Part shown: positions 19,680-27,938 of the stretch, one piece after another
Position numbering within the stretch: position 1 is the stretch's first letter
Layout of the letters: each line of letters opens with the position of its first letter
Assembly (NCBI GenBank): GCA_015075425.1
Contig: JABTUL010000002.1
Span: 868,001-932,000, forward strand
Reading direction: 5' to 3'
DNA: 64,000 nucleotides
Origin: Spirochaetales bacterium
Lineage (GTDB): Bacteria > Spirochaetota > Leptospiria > Leptospirales > Leptonemataceae
The notes under the pieces: model-generated
Database searches by the model: none
What the model was told of the DNA's origin: nothing
What the model saw: only the letters and a program-made list of their open reading frames with translations
Translations under genes and position numbers: made by a program

Positions 19680-19952
19680 TCAAAGGCGGCAGGACACCTG
19701 CTTGTATTTGTATCCCGGAATTTCCACTTCTGCTCTTTTGTAAGACCGATTATCGCAGACGCAACTGCGATCCCGAGTAAAGCCAGGATTTAAGAACAGA
19801 TCCCGGCACTCGGATTCTGGCATGCCCACCAGACAGACATGAACCTGGCGCATAGCCCAGTAGAGATTGCAACTCGACGATTTCCGGAGCACGGGTGTAG
19901 AGCAGCCCACGCAGAGCATAAGTCCCATCAGTGCTGGCCACAAGCTTTTCAT
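19680..19952 (-). CDS. Small cysteine-rich lipoprotein downstream of hisD
   Basis: 90 aa. Signal peptide with lipobox CVGC, then a mature region with six more cysteines. A WAMRQVHVCLVGMPESECR stretch and SCVCDN are the most distinctive parts. Its ATG overlaps the hisD stop as ATGA (19949-19952), so it is translated from the his message. I recognise no family. The cysteines suggest a disulphide-rich periplasmic or surface protein. Confidence 0.6.
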   Translation of the reverse strand: MKSLWPALMGLMLCVGCSTPVLRKSSSCNLYWAMRQVHVCLVGMPESECRDLFLNPGFTRDRSCVCDNRSYKRAEVEIPGYKYKQVSCRL

Positions 19953-21244
19953 TTCTGTCTCACCCGAACCGCTACGGAGTTGCCATGCTCCTGTTCGAGT
20001 CCTTCCAGTTTACTCATAAGCAAAATAGGATCAAGAGCTTTTTGTAGCGATTGCTCGGTTGGATACTGGTAGGTGATGCGCTTGAGGAAAGTGTCCACGC
20101 CCACGCCAGAAGTAGATCTTGCCGCGCCGCCGGTGGGCAGTATATGATTGGTTCCGCTGAAGTAATCTCCCAGAGCCACCGGTGCGTAGTGACCCAGAAA
20201 GACACTGCCCGCGGCGGTAATCGTCTGGAAATGCTCTTCTGGCGTGCGGGTACAGATTTCCAGGTGTTCTGGTGCGTATTCGTTGCTGAATGCAATGGCC
20301 TCTTCAATGGAGCGGAAAATCAGAGCGATGGAATGTTCGCGGATGCTGGTTTCTTTCAGATCGCGTCGATCCGGCCTTAGAGTCAGGCCGCGCTCAATCG
20401 CTTCAGCAGTCCTGCGGGCCAGACTGGCGCTCGTTGTGAGAAGCAGCGCCGGACTGTCGCTTCCGTGCTCAGCCTGAGAAAGCATGTCTGCGGCAACAAA
20501 CTCCGGATCAGCGGAGTCATCTGCAAGGACTACCACTTCACTGGGGCCGGCCGGTTGGTCCTGGCGTATCAGGCCGCGTGCGGAGAGAATCTGCTTCGCT
20601 GCTGTTGCATACCGATTCCCCGGTCCAATGATAAGGCTGGCTGACGGAAAGGCCAGACCCAGAGCTGCTGCCGCCAATCCCTGGGCCCCGCCATGTTTGA
20701 TTATTTGCCGGCAGCCCAGGAGTCGGGCGCAGTAAAGCACGGAATCGTCCACACTTCCCTGAGGATTGGCCGGAGTAACGATAGTCATTTGCGGCACTCC
20801 AGCCAGGGCAGCGGGGATGAGTCCCATAAGAACTGTGGATGGGTAGCGGGCTTTGCCCCCGGGCACATACAGCGCAGCGTGTTCGACCGGACTGTAGCGA
20901 TAGCCAAGTTTGGTACCGGCAATGGTGGTTTCTGCCGCTGGAAGATTATCTTTCTGTAATTGATGGAATTTTGTTATGTTTTCCTTTGCCTGTTCAAAGG
21001 CGGCTTTTTCTTCAGCTGATAAGGATGAAGGCCGCTCCCATTCCCGAGCACTCACCAGTAGATCAGTTCGGATGTTGTCGATCCGTTCTGTAATATCGAT
21101 GACGGCAGCGCTTCCGCCCCGGGAAACTTCATCAATGATTTCCTGAGCGATCTTTGTGGCCTGCATGTCCTGGGAGGAAGTCCGTATCAGGAGCTGCTTA
21201 CGTTCCTCCGGGCTGAGCGCTTCGTAGTGGGCTATGCGGAGCAT
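19949..21244 (-). CDS. hisD: Histidinol dehydrogenase HisD
   Basis: 431 aa, standard length. It catalyses the last two steps of histidine synthesis, oxidising L-histidinol to histidine with two NAD+. Visible motifs: [30 protein letters not shown], and [10 protein letters not shown] with the catalytic Glu-His pair, plus HGGAQG. No other his genes are in the window. The next gene downstream is a small lipoprotein in an ATGA overlap. Confidence 0.96.
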   Translation of the reverse strand: MLRIAHYEALSPEERKQLLIRTSSQDMQATKIAQEIIDEVSRGGSAAVIDITERIDNIRTDLLVSAREWERPSSLSAEEKAAFEQAKENITKFHQLQKDNLPAAETTIAGTKLGYRYSPVEHAALYVPGGKARYPSTVLMGLIPAALAGVPQMTIVTPANPQGSVDDSVLYCARLLGCRQIIKHGGAQGLAAAALGLAFPSASLIIGPGNRYATAAKQILSARGLIRQDQPAGPSEVVVLADDSADPEFVAADMLSQAEHGSDSPALLLTTSASLARRTAEAIERGLTLRPDRRDLKETSIREHSIALIFRSIEEAIAFSNEYAPEHLEICTRTPEEHFQTITAAGSVFLGHYAPVALGDYFSGTNHILPTGGAARSTSGVGVDTFLKRITYQYPTEQSLQKALDPILLMSKLEGLEQEHGNSVAVRVRQK

Positions 21245-21303
21245 AGGGCAGGAACTTTGCTGGGGCCCTTGGCTTCAACCACTATGTATTTAGAAGATTG
21301 CTA

Positions 21304-21376
<73 letters not shown>

Positions 21377-21377
21377 T

Positions 21378-21653
21378 TTATGATTTCGTGTTTCCGGCTT
21401 TGTGTATCAATTTTGCCAGTCGGCTCTTTTTCCGATCCGCCTGACGATGATGGATCAGACCCGTTTTGCCAGCCCGGTCCAGGAGGGAACTCATGGTCTG
21501 GTAAGCGGTCCGGGCTTCATCCAGTTTCCCGGCTGCCACAAGGCTCAGCACTTTCTTATTGAAAGTTCGCAGCCGCGTACGCTGGCTGCTATTGCGTTCA
21601 TTGCGCCGGGCCGTGCGCCGAATATCTTTTTCTGCCGATTTAATGTTTGCCAT
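21378..21653 (-). CDS. rpsT: 30S ribosomal protein S20
   Basis: 91 aa from ATG 21653, the start giving the canonical MANIKSAEKDIRR N-terminus; GGAAG lies just upstream. The frame extends eight codons further, but those are unlike S20. Very basic and helical, with the RRNERNSSQRTRLRTFNKK segment. It binds 16S rRNA early in 30S assembly. The tRNA-Val gene follows after one base. Confidence 0.96.
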   Translation of the reverse strand: MANIKSAEKDIRRTARRNERNSSQRTRLRTFNKKVLSLVAAGKLDEARTAYQTMSSLLDRAGKTGLIHHRQADRKKSRLAKLIHKAGNTKS

Positions 21654-21753
21654 GACTTCCGGGGCAACCTCCCCCATTGCCTCAGACTGTCAATTCCAAT
21701 AACCCCGTTCCTGCCCGCGCTCGCTCTTTTTTGTCTGCCGTAGCAAAAAAAGA

Positions 21754-21793
21754 TTGACTCACGCTATTGATTAACTAATCGGTTAATTAACCG
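21754..21793 (+). promoter_or_regulatory. Putative promoter and palindromic operator of the arsR-like gene
   Basis: TTGACT at 21754-21759 and TAATCG at 21776-21781, 16 bases apart, could be -35 and -10 elements. A perfect 14-base palindrome, CGGTTAATTAACCG (21780-21793), lies over the likely transcription start, 12 bases before the GTG start codon. A related ATTAACTAATCGG stretch sits just before it. ArsR-family repressors commonly bind such AT-rich inverted repeats in their own promoter. Confidence 0.5.
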
Positions 21794-21805
21794 AATGGTG
21801 TAATT

Positions 21806-22201
21806 GTGGTCCAGGATGAAATCAGTCGAACTTTTGCAGCCCTTGCCGACCCCACACGCCGCGCTATGCTACAGCGGCTGGCAGCCGGGGAGGCTATCAT
21901 TTCTGATATTGCCGGGCCTTTTTTAACCGAAATGAGCCTGCCGGCCGTTACCAAACACCTCAAAGTCCTCGAAAAGGCCGGCCTTGTTACTAAAACCCGG
22001 GAAGCCCAGTGCCGCCGTTGCCGTCTCAACCCTCAGGCCTTAAAACAGGCCGCAGACTGGATTGAAGAGTACCGGCAGTTCTGGGAAGAAAGTCTGGATC
22101 GGCTGGATGAATACCTAAAAGAATTGAAAGTAGAAAATAATAAGCAAAAAAGCGAAAAAGAAAATGAAAGAAAAAAGGAGAAAATAGATGGCAAAGAATA
22201 A
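21806..22201 (+). CDS. ArsR-family transcriptional repressor
   Basis: 131 aa from GTG 21806. FAALADPTRRAMLQRLAAGEA opens a winged helix-turn-helix, and LPAVTKHLKVLEKAGLV is the recognition helix. No metal-binding ELCVCDL motif is present, so it belongs to the non-metal subgroup usually paired with AHSA1/SRPBCC proteins. The Lys/Glu-rich tail is encoded by the purine-rich DNA that also forms the ribosome-binding site (AAAAAAGGAG) of the next gene, which it overlaps by 14 bases. Confidence 0.9.
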   Translation: MVQDEISRTFAALADPTRRAMLQRLAAGEAIISDIAGPFLTEMSLPAVTKHLKVLEKAGLVTKTREAQCRRCRLNPQALKQAADWIEEYRQFWEESLDRLDEYLKELKVENNKQKSEKENERKKEKIDGKE

Positions 22202-23153
22202 CGCCAATGAGATTCGCATTTCAAGGCTTCTTGATGCGCCGGTTGAGGTTGTCTGGGATGCCTGGACGGATCCGGAAAAAACCGCCCGCTGGTGGGGGCC
22301 GCGTGGATTCACCCTGACTCACCATTCCAAAGATCTGCGTCCCGGAGGTAGCTGGGTTTATACCATGCACGGCCCGGATGGAACGGACTATCCCAATAAA
22401 ACCACTTACTTTGAAGTAGAAAAGTATGCGCGTCTGGTGTACGATCATGGAGCCAATGACGAACAGGGTCCTCTGTTTCGGGTGACGGTGGATTTTCAGC
22501 GCAAGGGTGAGCAGACACAGATGGAAATGACCATGACTCTGCCCACGGAAGAGGCTGCCAGAGAGGCTCGTGCTTTCATCAAGAAAGCAAACGGGGATTC
22601 GACCTGGGATCGTCTTGCTGAGTTCCTGGCCTTCGAACGTGAACAGAAAGAAATCTTCGTCATCAACCGTACCTTTGAAACAGATATTGAAACGATGTTT
22701 GCAATGTGGACCAAACCGGAGCACCTCACCAAATGGTCGGGACCGACAAGTTCCAGCCTGCAATACATTGAGGCCGATATCCGTCCAGGTGGGAGCGCTT
22801 TCTACCGCATGACGATGGGAGATCTGACCATGTACGGGAAGGTGCGCTACGAGGACTGGGAAAAACCGCATCGGCTGGTTTACGTGCAGAACTTCTGTGA
22901 TGAGCAGGGCGGCCCGGCCCGTCATCCGCTGGCGCCAACCTGGCCGGAGTTCATGCGAACAACAGTCGTATTTACCGCAGAGGGTCCGGAGGAAACACGG
23001 GTGACACTGCATTGGTCCATCCACGGCCAGGCCACCAGGGAAGAAATCCAGACCTTTATCGACGGACGTGCAGGCATGATGGGTGGCTGGACGGGTTCCT
23101 TCGACAGGCTGGAAGGTGTCCTGGGTGAACGATTACCTGCCGGGCGGGTCTGA
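22188..23153 (+). CDS. Tandem AHSA1/SRPBCC-domain protein
   Basis: 321 aa made of two AHSA1 (START-like) domains in a row. The first (~8-150) has DAWTDPEKTARWWGPRGF and the second (~158-315) has MWTKPEHLTKWSGP and later DIRPGGSAFYRM. Each has the hydrophobic-pocket fold pattern; the usual family member has one. Such ArsR-linked proteins are thought to bind small hydrophobic ligands; the ligand here is unknown. It is co-transcribed with the repressor upstream. Confidence 0.9.
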   Translation: MAKNNANEIRISRLLDAPVEVVWDAWTDPEKTARWWGPRGFTLTHHSKDLRPGGSWVYTMHGPDGTDYPNKTTYFEVEKYARLVYDHGANDEQGPLFRVTVDFQRKGEQTQMEMTMTLPTEEAAREARAFIKKANGDSTWDRLAEFLAFEREQKEIFVINRTFETDIETMFAMWTKPEHLTKWSGPTSSSLQYIEADIRPGGSAFYRMTMGDLTMYGKVRYEDWEKPHRLVYVQNFCDEQGGPARHPLAPTWPEFMRTTVVFTAEGPEETRVTLHWSIHGQATREEIQTFIDGRAGMMGGWTGSFDRLEGVLGERLPAGRV

Positions 23154-23157
23154 TCCT

Positions 23158-23185
23158 TTTAGCCGGGGTCCTGGCCCCGGCTAAA
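23158..23185. terminator. Strong hairpin between convergent genes, likely bidirectional terminator
   Basis: TTTAGCCGGGG (23158-23168) pairs perfectly with CCCCGGCTAAA (23175-23185) around the six-base loop TCCTGG. It lies between the AHSA1 gene (stop 23153) and the GNAT gene, whose stop codon is inside the stem. A classical T tail outside the stem is missing on both strands. Confidence 0.6.
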
Positions 23186-23716
23186 TGCTGGAGCGGCAGT
23201 ATCGCGTCATATGCAGGAGGTCCAGGTAGGACCCATCGGCAAGGCGGTAAGCCCGCTCTTCCCGATAAGCGCTTTCAAAGCCCGAGCGTGCATACAAAGT
23301 GGAAGCGGTTTCATTGCCCTGAACCACAACCAGCTTTACCTGTTCCATCCCTGGCAGTCCATCAATTCTTTCCAGTGCTGTTTCAAGCAGAGTGCGTCCC
23401 ATGCCCTCGCCGCGCCATGGCCGGCTAACGTAGAAGCCCCAGATGTTTCCCCGGTGGCGGGTGCGGCGCCGCCGCTCCCGGTTAAAGCAAAGTTTTCCGG
23501 CCAGCTGCCCTTCGGCAAAAAAGCCCAGACAAAAATCGTCCTTGTTACGCATAAGAATATCAAAGCGGTGATTGGCGTAGGCAGGCTCTTCATCGGCTTC
23601 CGTGCCAAAGGCCAGCGGATCCGCCTGAAGAGACTCCAGGCGAAGGGCAACAAAATCCGCTTTGTCCGCAGGACTGAGGTAGCGAATCGAAGTGCGGGTC
23701 AGGGTAGGGGTCTCAT
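23181..23716 (-). CDS. GNAT-family acetyltransferase, start region frameshifted
   Basis: The acetyl-CoA motif (WRGEGMGRTLLETALERI) and LYARSGFESAYREE are clear. An intact in-frame ATG gives only 123 aa (23181-23552), but the same frame upstream encodes a convincing GNAT N-terminus, RTSIRYLSPADKADFVALRL, back to a TAG near 23717. That stretch has no ATG, GTG or TTG. An ATG at 23716, overlapping the preceding stop as ATGA, enters the right frame if one C is added in the run CCCC (minus strand, near 23707-23710). Either a one-base deletion or error has occurred, or a CTG (23702) is used. Full length would be 178 aa. Confidence 0.6.
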
Positions 23717-24945
23717 GCGATAGCTACTTGTGGTTTTAAGTTCTGCTGCTCCCGCCAGAAGTAGTAAACCAGAGCGGCCGTTCCGATAGCAATACCGATG
23801 GCCAGAGCGGGCGCGGATAGTTTTCCGTAGAAAGCGAGGTAGAAGAATATAGCCTGGAAAGCCAGTCGCAGCAACTCCAGAGGCGCGGCCCAGCTGTGCT
23901 TCTCAAAAAGAATTCCCGTGCAGAAGAGCGTACTGACAATAAAGGTAGCATACAAAACCTTTTGTGAAGCAGGCATGCTGGCGTTGAAGAGGAGCAGCAC
24001 GGTGGCCGCCAGAGCCAGCACAAACTGGATGGCGATGTAGATTTGAAGACTGACAGGCTGGGTAGCATCGTATTTTTTATAGGAGGCGGCATCCACCTGG
24101 GGAATGGGTCCGCTCTGTGGCAGGTCACGCGGCTTCCATCCGGGCGGCTTGACCCAGACCAGAAGTTTATCTTTCCAGAATTTCGTGGCTCGCGAGATCC
24201 GCCAGAGGTAAGCCCAGTACTGGATCTGCGTGTAGAATGGATTCCAGGAAGCCAGAGGTTTGACCGTTCCATACACCGGCTCCTGTTCCTCTTTCTGAAA
24301 AGATCCGAATAGTTTGTCCCATACAATCAATGTTCCGCCGTGGTTCTTATCGATGTACTCTGGATTGATGCCATGATGCACGCGATGATGCGAAGGTGTG
24401 TTGAAAAGAATTTCAAACCAGCCCATGCGTCCGATCAATCGTGTGTGAATCCAGAACTGGTAGAGGGTATTAAAAGACGACATGGCTGCCATCATAGGCC
24501 AGGGAAAACCGAACAATGCCAGTGGCAAATAGTAGGGCCAGCTAAAAACTCCCTGAAAAGCTCCCTGACGTAAAGCCACGCTCAAATTGTATTCTTCTGA
24601 ACTGTGATGCGGCTCGTGGCAACCCCAGAGAAAACTGATGGAATGGGTGTGGCGGTGAAACCAGTAGTAGAAAAAATCGACTCCCAGAAAACAGAGGATC
24701 CAGGCGAGAACACTTTCCATGCTCCACTCCATCAGCCTGTAGTTGCGGTAGATCCAGTCGTAAACAAATACAAAAAGTCCAAAGTAAATCAGGGGAGTGA
24801 GCCGACTGTAGATGCCAGCCGTTAAATCGCTGATGGTATCATTGAGCCGATAGAGATTCTTTCCCTTGAGACGGGCTATCAGGTATTCCACGCCCATAAG
24901 AATGAAGAAAGCCGGGATCGCCAGAGCGATGTAGTCAACGCGCAT
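23713..24945 (-). CDS. Alkylglycerol monooxygenase-like fatty acid hydroxylase
   Basis: 410 aa from ATG 24945; a TTG at 24969 is an alternative. A multi-pass membrane protein with the histidine clusters of the fatty-acid hydroxylase superfamily: WFHRHTH, CHEPHHSSEEYNLSVALRQ and SHHRVHHG. WFHRxxH..CHxxHHSSExYNLSxALRQ is the pattern of alkylglycerol monooxygenase (AGMO/TMEM195), so I prefer this to sterol desaturase. Such di-iron enzymes cleave ether lipids. Four or five further hydrophobic helices follow the catalytic part. The GNAT gene overlaps its stop. Confidence 0.82.
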   Translation of the reverse strand: MRVDYIALAIPAFFILMGVEYLIARLKGKNLYRLNDTISDLTAGIYSRLTPLIYFGLFVFVYDWIYRNYRLMEWSMESVLAWILCFLGVDFFYYWFHRHTHSISFLWGCHEPHHSSEEYNLSVALRQGAFQGVFSWPYYLPLALFGFPWPMMAAMSSFNTLYQFWIHTRLIGRMGWFEILFNTPSHHRVHHGINPEYIDKNHGGTLIVWDKLFGSFQKEEQEPVYGTVKPLASWNPFYTQIQYWAYLWRISRATKFWKDKLLVWVKPPGWKPRDLPQSGPIPQVDAASYKKYDATQPVSLQIYIAIQFVLALAATVLLLFNASMPASQKVLYATFIVSTLFCTGILFEKHSWAAPLELLRLAFQAIFFYLAFYGKLSAPALAIGIAIGTAALVYYFWREQQNLKPQVAIA

Positions 24946-25022
24946 ACTCGAAAACTGACGCCCTGTCAATTTGCGGCAAGCATTTTAATTGCTAAGGTGC
25001 GGAATGATGGCCGTTTGCCTTT

Positions 25023-25847
25023 GTGTGCCGCTGGCTTCTTGGTTTGCTCATCCCGGTGGTGCTGTTTGCCGGGGATCCCGGCCACCCGGAATCGGAACCG
25101 GATATGGAAATGGATGCCGATCATTCCAAAGCGCGGGTTTTTTATCCGTACCCCGACATGCCGCTCCTGCACAGCCCCATGCAGGCAGCGCGGCGAATCG
25201 GTGTTGAACTCTCCTACTTTGACTATATTCGTAAGTCAGCCACGCGCAAAGAATCGGCGGCCACGATCTACGGAGAGTATCAGTGGGAATCGCTTTCCCT
25301 GTTTATGAGTGCTCCCTACAGACGACTCAGCGAAAGCGGGGTGCAGCCCCGGATCCATTTTGACAATGTCCGGCTGGGTCTTCTTCTCTCTCCCACGGCG
25401 GGCCGATTTCTGGGTCACTATTGCCTGGTGGCAGCTTTCACAACGGGTCGGGAGGCGCGCGGTATTGGCAGTGAGTTTCTGGGAAATGTGGAGGCCTGCA
25501 CCGGTTTTGCCATCCAGGCAGGGCTCTTCCGTTTTCGCGCTCGAATCCGTTACAATAGCCAGACCAATCTGGAATTTGCCGAAACAAAAAAGCGTAAATT
25601 CCAGCGCACCTGGTATGGGGAGCTGGGCTTTGAGCTGCACTTTGAACGAGTGATTTTCAGTCTGGAGCTGACCCGCGTGGCCCGGGTGGCCCAGAAAAAG
25701 GACCGCTTTCATACGACGCTGGTAGCGCCGGGGCTTGTCTGGAGGGTCCTGCCGGAGTGGTCCATGGGTCTTGCTGTCCCGCTTACAACATCACGGGAAA
25801 GGCGCTATGACCGGGGACTGATATTTAAAAGCACTTACTATTTTTGA
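25023..25847 (+). CDS. Putative outer-membrane beta-barrel protein
   Basis: 274 aa from GTG 25023 (a stop lies in frame at 25005). A short signal peptide (LLGLLIPVVLFA) is followed by strand-like sequence with alternating residues and many aromatic girdles, ending in STYYF, a typical C-terminal outer-membrane signature. No named family recognised. It is divergent from the AGMO-like gene. Confidence 0.6.
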   Translation: MCRWLLGLLIPVVLFAGDPGHPESEPDMEMDADHSKARVFYPYPDMPLLHSPMQAARRIGVELSYFDYIRKSATRKESAATIYGEYQWESLSLFMSAPYRRLSESGVQPRIHFDNVRLGLLLSPTAGRFLGHYCLVAAFTTGREARGIGSEFLGNVEACTGFAIQAGLFRFRARIRYNSQTNLEFAETKKRKFQRTWYGELGFELHFERVIFSLELTRVARVAQKKDRFHTTLVAPGLVWRVLPEWSMGLAVPLTTSRERRYDRGLIFKSTYYF

Positions 25848-26149
25848 CTTTCGCGCCGGCCGCGCCCAAGATTTTAAGAAGATCAGCCAGAGGATTTGCG
25901 GGAGGGTATTATGCCAACAGCCATGGAACGACCTCAGTCCAATTTTTGTAGCGGCCCCGGCGCCCCTTAGCGAAAATTGCTAATGTATCACCGCAATTCG
26001 GCTGGAGATTTCAACTTCTTTCTGAAAAGATCCGAATATTGGGAGTTGCCAATGCCGGTTTTTTGCTGGCCGCCAGATAATTCCCTGGTTTCCTTGCCGC
26101 CGACTGGTTGCCGGAAAGAATTGGGCTGCCGGGAACACTGAGGTAATAC
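25848..26149. other. 302-base intergenic region before htpX
   Basis: No long gene. It contains a short ORF with a strong ribosome-binding site (25911-25970, listed separately), a GC-rich patch GCGGCCCCGGCGCCCC, and an imperfect inverted repeat (CAATTCGG about 26000 with CCGAATATTG about 26032) that could fold in a leader RNA ahead of htpX. I see no clear sigma-factor motif. Confidence 0.4.
25911..25970 (+). CDS. Possible 19-aa leader peptide upstream of htpX
   Basis: ATG at 25911 is preceded by GGGAGGG five bases upstream, a stronger Shine-Dalgarno than most genes in this window have. The 19 codons end in TAG at 25968-25970, about 180 bases before the htpX start. No similarity recognised. 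It could be a leader peptide or chance. Confidence 0.25.
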   Translation: MPTAMERPQSNFCSGPGAP

Positions 26150-27037
26150 ATGATCAAGAGAATTTTTCTCTTTCTTCTCGTGAACTTTCTGGTAGTGCTG
26201 ACAGTTAGCCTGCTAACGTCCGTCCTTTCGGCGGCTTTTGGTATCCAGCTTGGCTCTGGAATGGTTAGCCTGGCCATCTTCTGTGGCATTTTCGGCATGA
26301 GCGGGGCCTTTATTTCTCTGGCTATAAGCCGCTGGATGGCCAAACGCTTGTATGGCATCCAGCTCATTGAAGCGGGGGAAAGGGACCCACGCTTGCAGTC
26401 CCTCTACCAGACGGTATCGCGTCTTGCAACTCAGGCCAGGATCCCGGTTCCCGAGGTGGGCATCTACGAGTCGCCAGAACCGAACGCTTTCGCGACAGGC
26501 CCCTCGCGAAGCAGCTCTCTGGTCGCTTTTTCTTCCGGCCTTCTCAACCAGATGGATCAACGCCAGGTGGAGGCCGTGGCTGCGCATGAAGTTTCGCATA
26601 TCGCTAATGGTGACATGGTAACCATGACCCTTCTCACTGGTGTGGCCAATGCTCTGGTCATGTTTTTGGCTCGCATTGTTGCCGGCGCCATTGATACTTT
26701 TTTGCGCGGCGATGACGAAGATGAAGGCGGCCTGGGATTCTTCGCCCATATTGTCGTTGTGATGGTTCTGGAATCTATCCTTATGATGCTGGCCTACATT
26801 CCCATCGCTTATTTCTCACGGCAGCGGGAGTACAGAGCTGATGCCGGTGCCGCTAAACTTACATCAGCCCAATCCATGGCTTCTGCACTTACGCGCCTGG
26901 GGCAGCTTGTGACCGGCGCTGAGCCCAGAGATAGCCTGGCGGTGGCCAAGATCAGCTCAGGGCGTCGCCTGTCATTGTGGGCCACGCATCCTTCCATTGA
27001 AGAGCGCGTGGCGCGCCTCCAATCGTTTCGCGGTTGA
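26150..27037 (+). CDS. htpX: Membrane zinc protease HtpX
   Basis: 295 aa, normal family length. Two N-terminal membrane helices (~5-25 and ~37-58), then the M48 peptidase core. AAHEVSHIANGD gives the HEXXH zinc site with His146, Glu147 and His150. Two more helices surround MVLESILMMLAYIPIAYF, and REYRADAGAA carries the third zinc ligand (Glu). It degrades misfolded inner-membrane proteins and is usually stress induced. RBS GAGGTAA is seven bases from the ATG. Confidence 0.95.
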   Translation: MIKRIFLFLLVNFLVVLTVSLLTSVLSAAFGIQLGSGMVSLAIFCGIFGMSGAFISLAISRWMAKRLYGIQLIEAGERDPRLQSLYQTVSRLATQARIPVPEVGIYESPEPNAFATGPSRSSSLVAFSSGLLNQMDQRQVEAVAAHEVSHIANGDMVTMTLLTGVANALVMFLARIVAGAIDTFLRGDDEDEGGLGFFAHIVVVMVLESILMMLAYIPIAYFSRQREYRADAGAAKLTSAQSMASALTRLGQLVTGAEPRDSLAVAKISSGRRLSLWATHPSIEERVARLQSFRG

Positions 27038-27078
27038 AGGTTAGAAGATTAAGGATAGCAAGCCATTTTAATACGGTT

Positions 27079-27933
27079 ATGACCCGATCATTTCGCCCAT
27101 TATGGTCATTGCTTGTTGTCTGCGCGGGACTCTGTTGTTCCGCTCCAGAGACGGATTACCGCAAAGCCCCTCAGGCCACCGCACTGGAACCGGGACGCAA
27201 AAAGCAGATCGTGCATCTTTCGATCCATGCCCAGAGCTTTCCGGAAGCCCTGAAAGGTTATTCCCGGCTGCGCATCCTGAATATTAAAGGTCTGAAAGAG
27301 AATCCTCCAGAATTTTTGCGGGACATGCAATCGCTGCGTATCCTTGGTTTTTACGAGAGCGATTTGCCCCGATTTCCCACCCCGGTGTTGGGCCTGCACG
27401 GCCTTGAAGAGCTGTACCTTATGGGTGTAGATGTTTCCGTTATGCCCGCAGAAATCGATTCTTTACGTTCATTGAAAATCCTTAGTATTTCCAGTAAAAC
27501 ACTGACTTCTCTGGGCGATGGAATCCCGAGGCTTTCGCGGCTCGAGCGTCTCGAGGTCAGAACACCTGCCCTGCAAAGTCTGCCCCAAACTCTGGCGCGG
27601 ATGAGTTCGTTAAAAAGTGTTGAGATTTGGGATAGTCAATTAACGGAATTGGATCCGGAGCTTTTTCGCCAGGGAAGAAAAGTCGAGCTGTACCGGGGCC
27701 GATTCTCGACCGGTGCTGTGAAAGTTGGCCTGCTGCCGGTCCGCGAAAGCCCGGAGATCACAGCCCGCGGTGTTGCAACCTTGCGTCAGGGCCAGGAGGT
27801 GCGAATTCTCAAGCGCACCGGGAAAACCATGACGCTGCAGGGACAGTCGGGTGAATGGCTTTTCATCTGGCCTGGCAGTTGCGGAAGTCCTTGCCGGCAG
27901 GTGGGTTACGTGTTCTCCGGCTTTTTACAATAG
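27079..27933 (+). CDS. Leucine-rich-repeat lipoprotein with C-terminal SH3b domain
   Basis: 284 aa from ATG 27079 (the frame runs up to a TTG at 27034 that overlaps the htpX stop). Signal peptide and lipobox end at GLCC. Residues ~50-200 are about six leucine-rich repeats with spacings such as LRILNIKGLKENPPEFL and LEELYLMGVDVSVMPAEI. The last 60 residues look like an SH3b domain (VRESPEITARGVATLRQGQE, then GEWLFIW). LRR lipoproteins in Leptospiraceae are often surface-exposed. Function unknown. Confidence 0.78.
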   Translation: MTRSFRPLWSLLVVCAGLCCSAPETDYRKAPQATALEPGRKKQIVHLSIHAQSFPEALKGYSRLRILNIKGLKENPPEFLRDMQSLRILGFYESDLPRFPTPVLGLHGLEELYLMGVDVSVMPAEIDSLRSLKILSISSKTLTSLGDGIPRLSRLERLEVRTPALQSLPQTLARMSSLKSVEIWDSQLTELDPELFRQGRKVELYRGRFSTGAVKVGLLPVRESPEITARGVATLRQGQEVRILKRTGKTMTLQGQSGEWLFIWPGSCGSPCRQVGYVFSGFLQ

Positions 27934-27938
27934 TCGTT

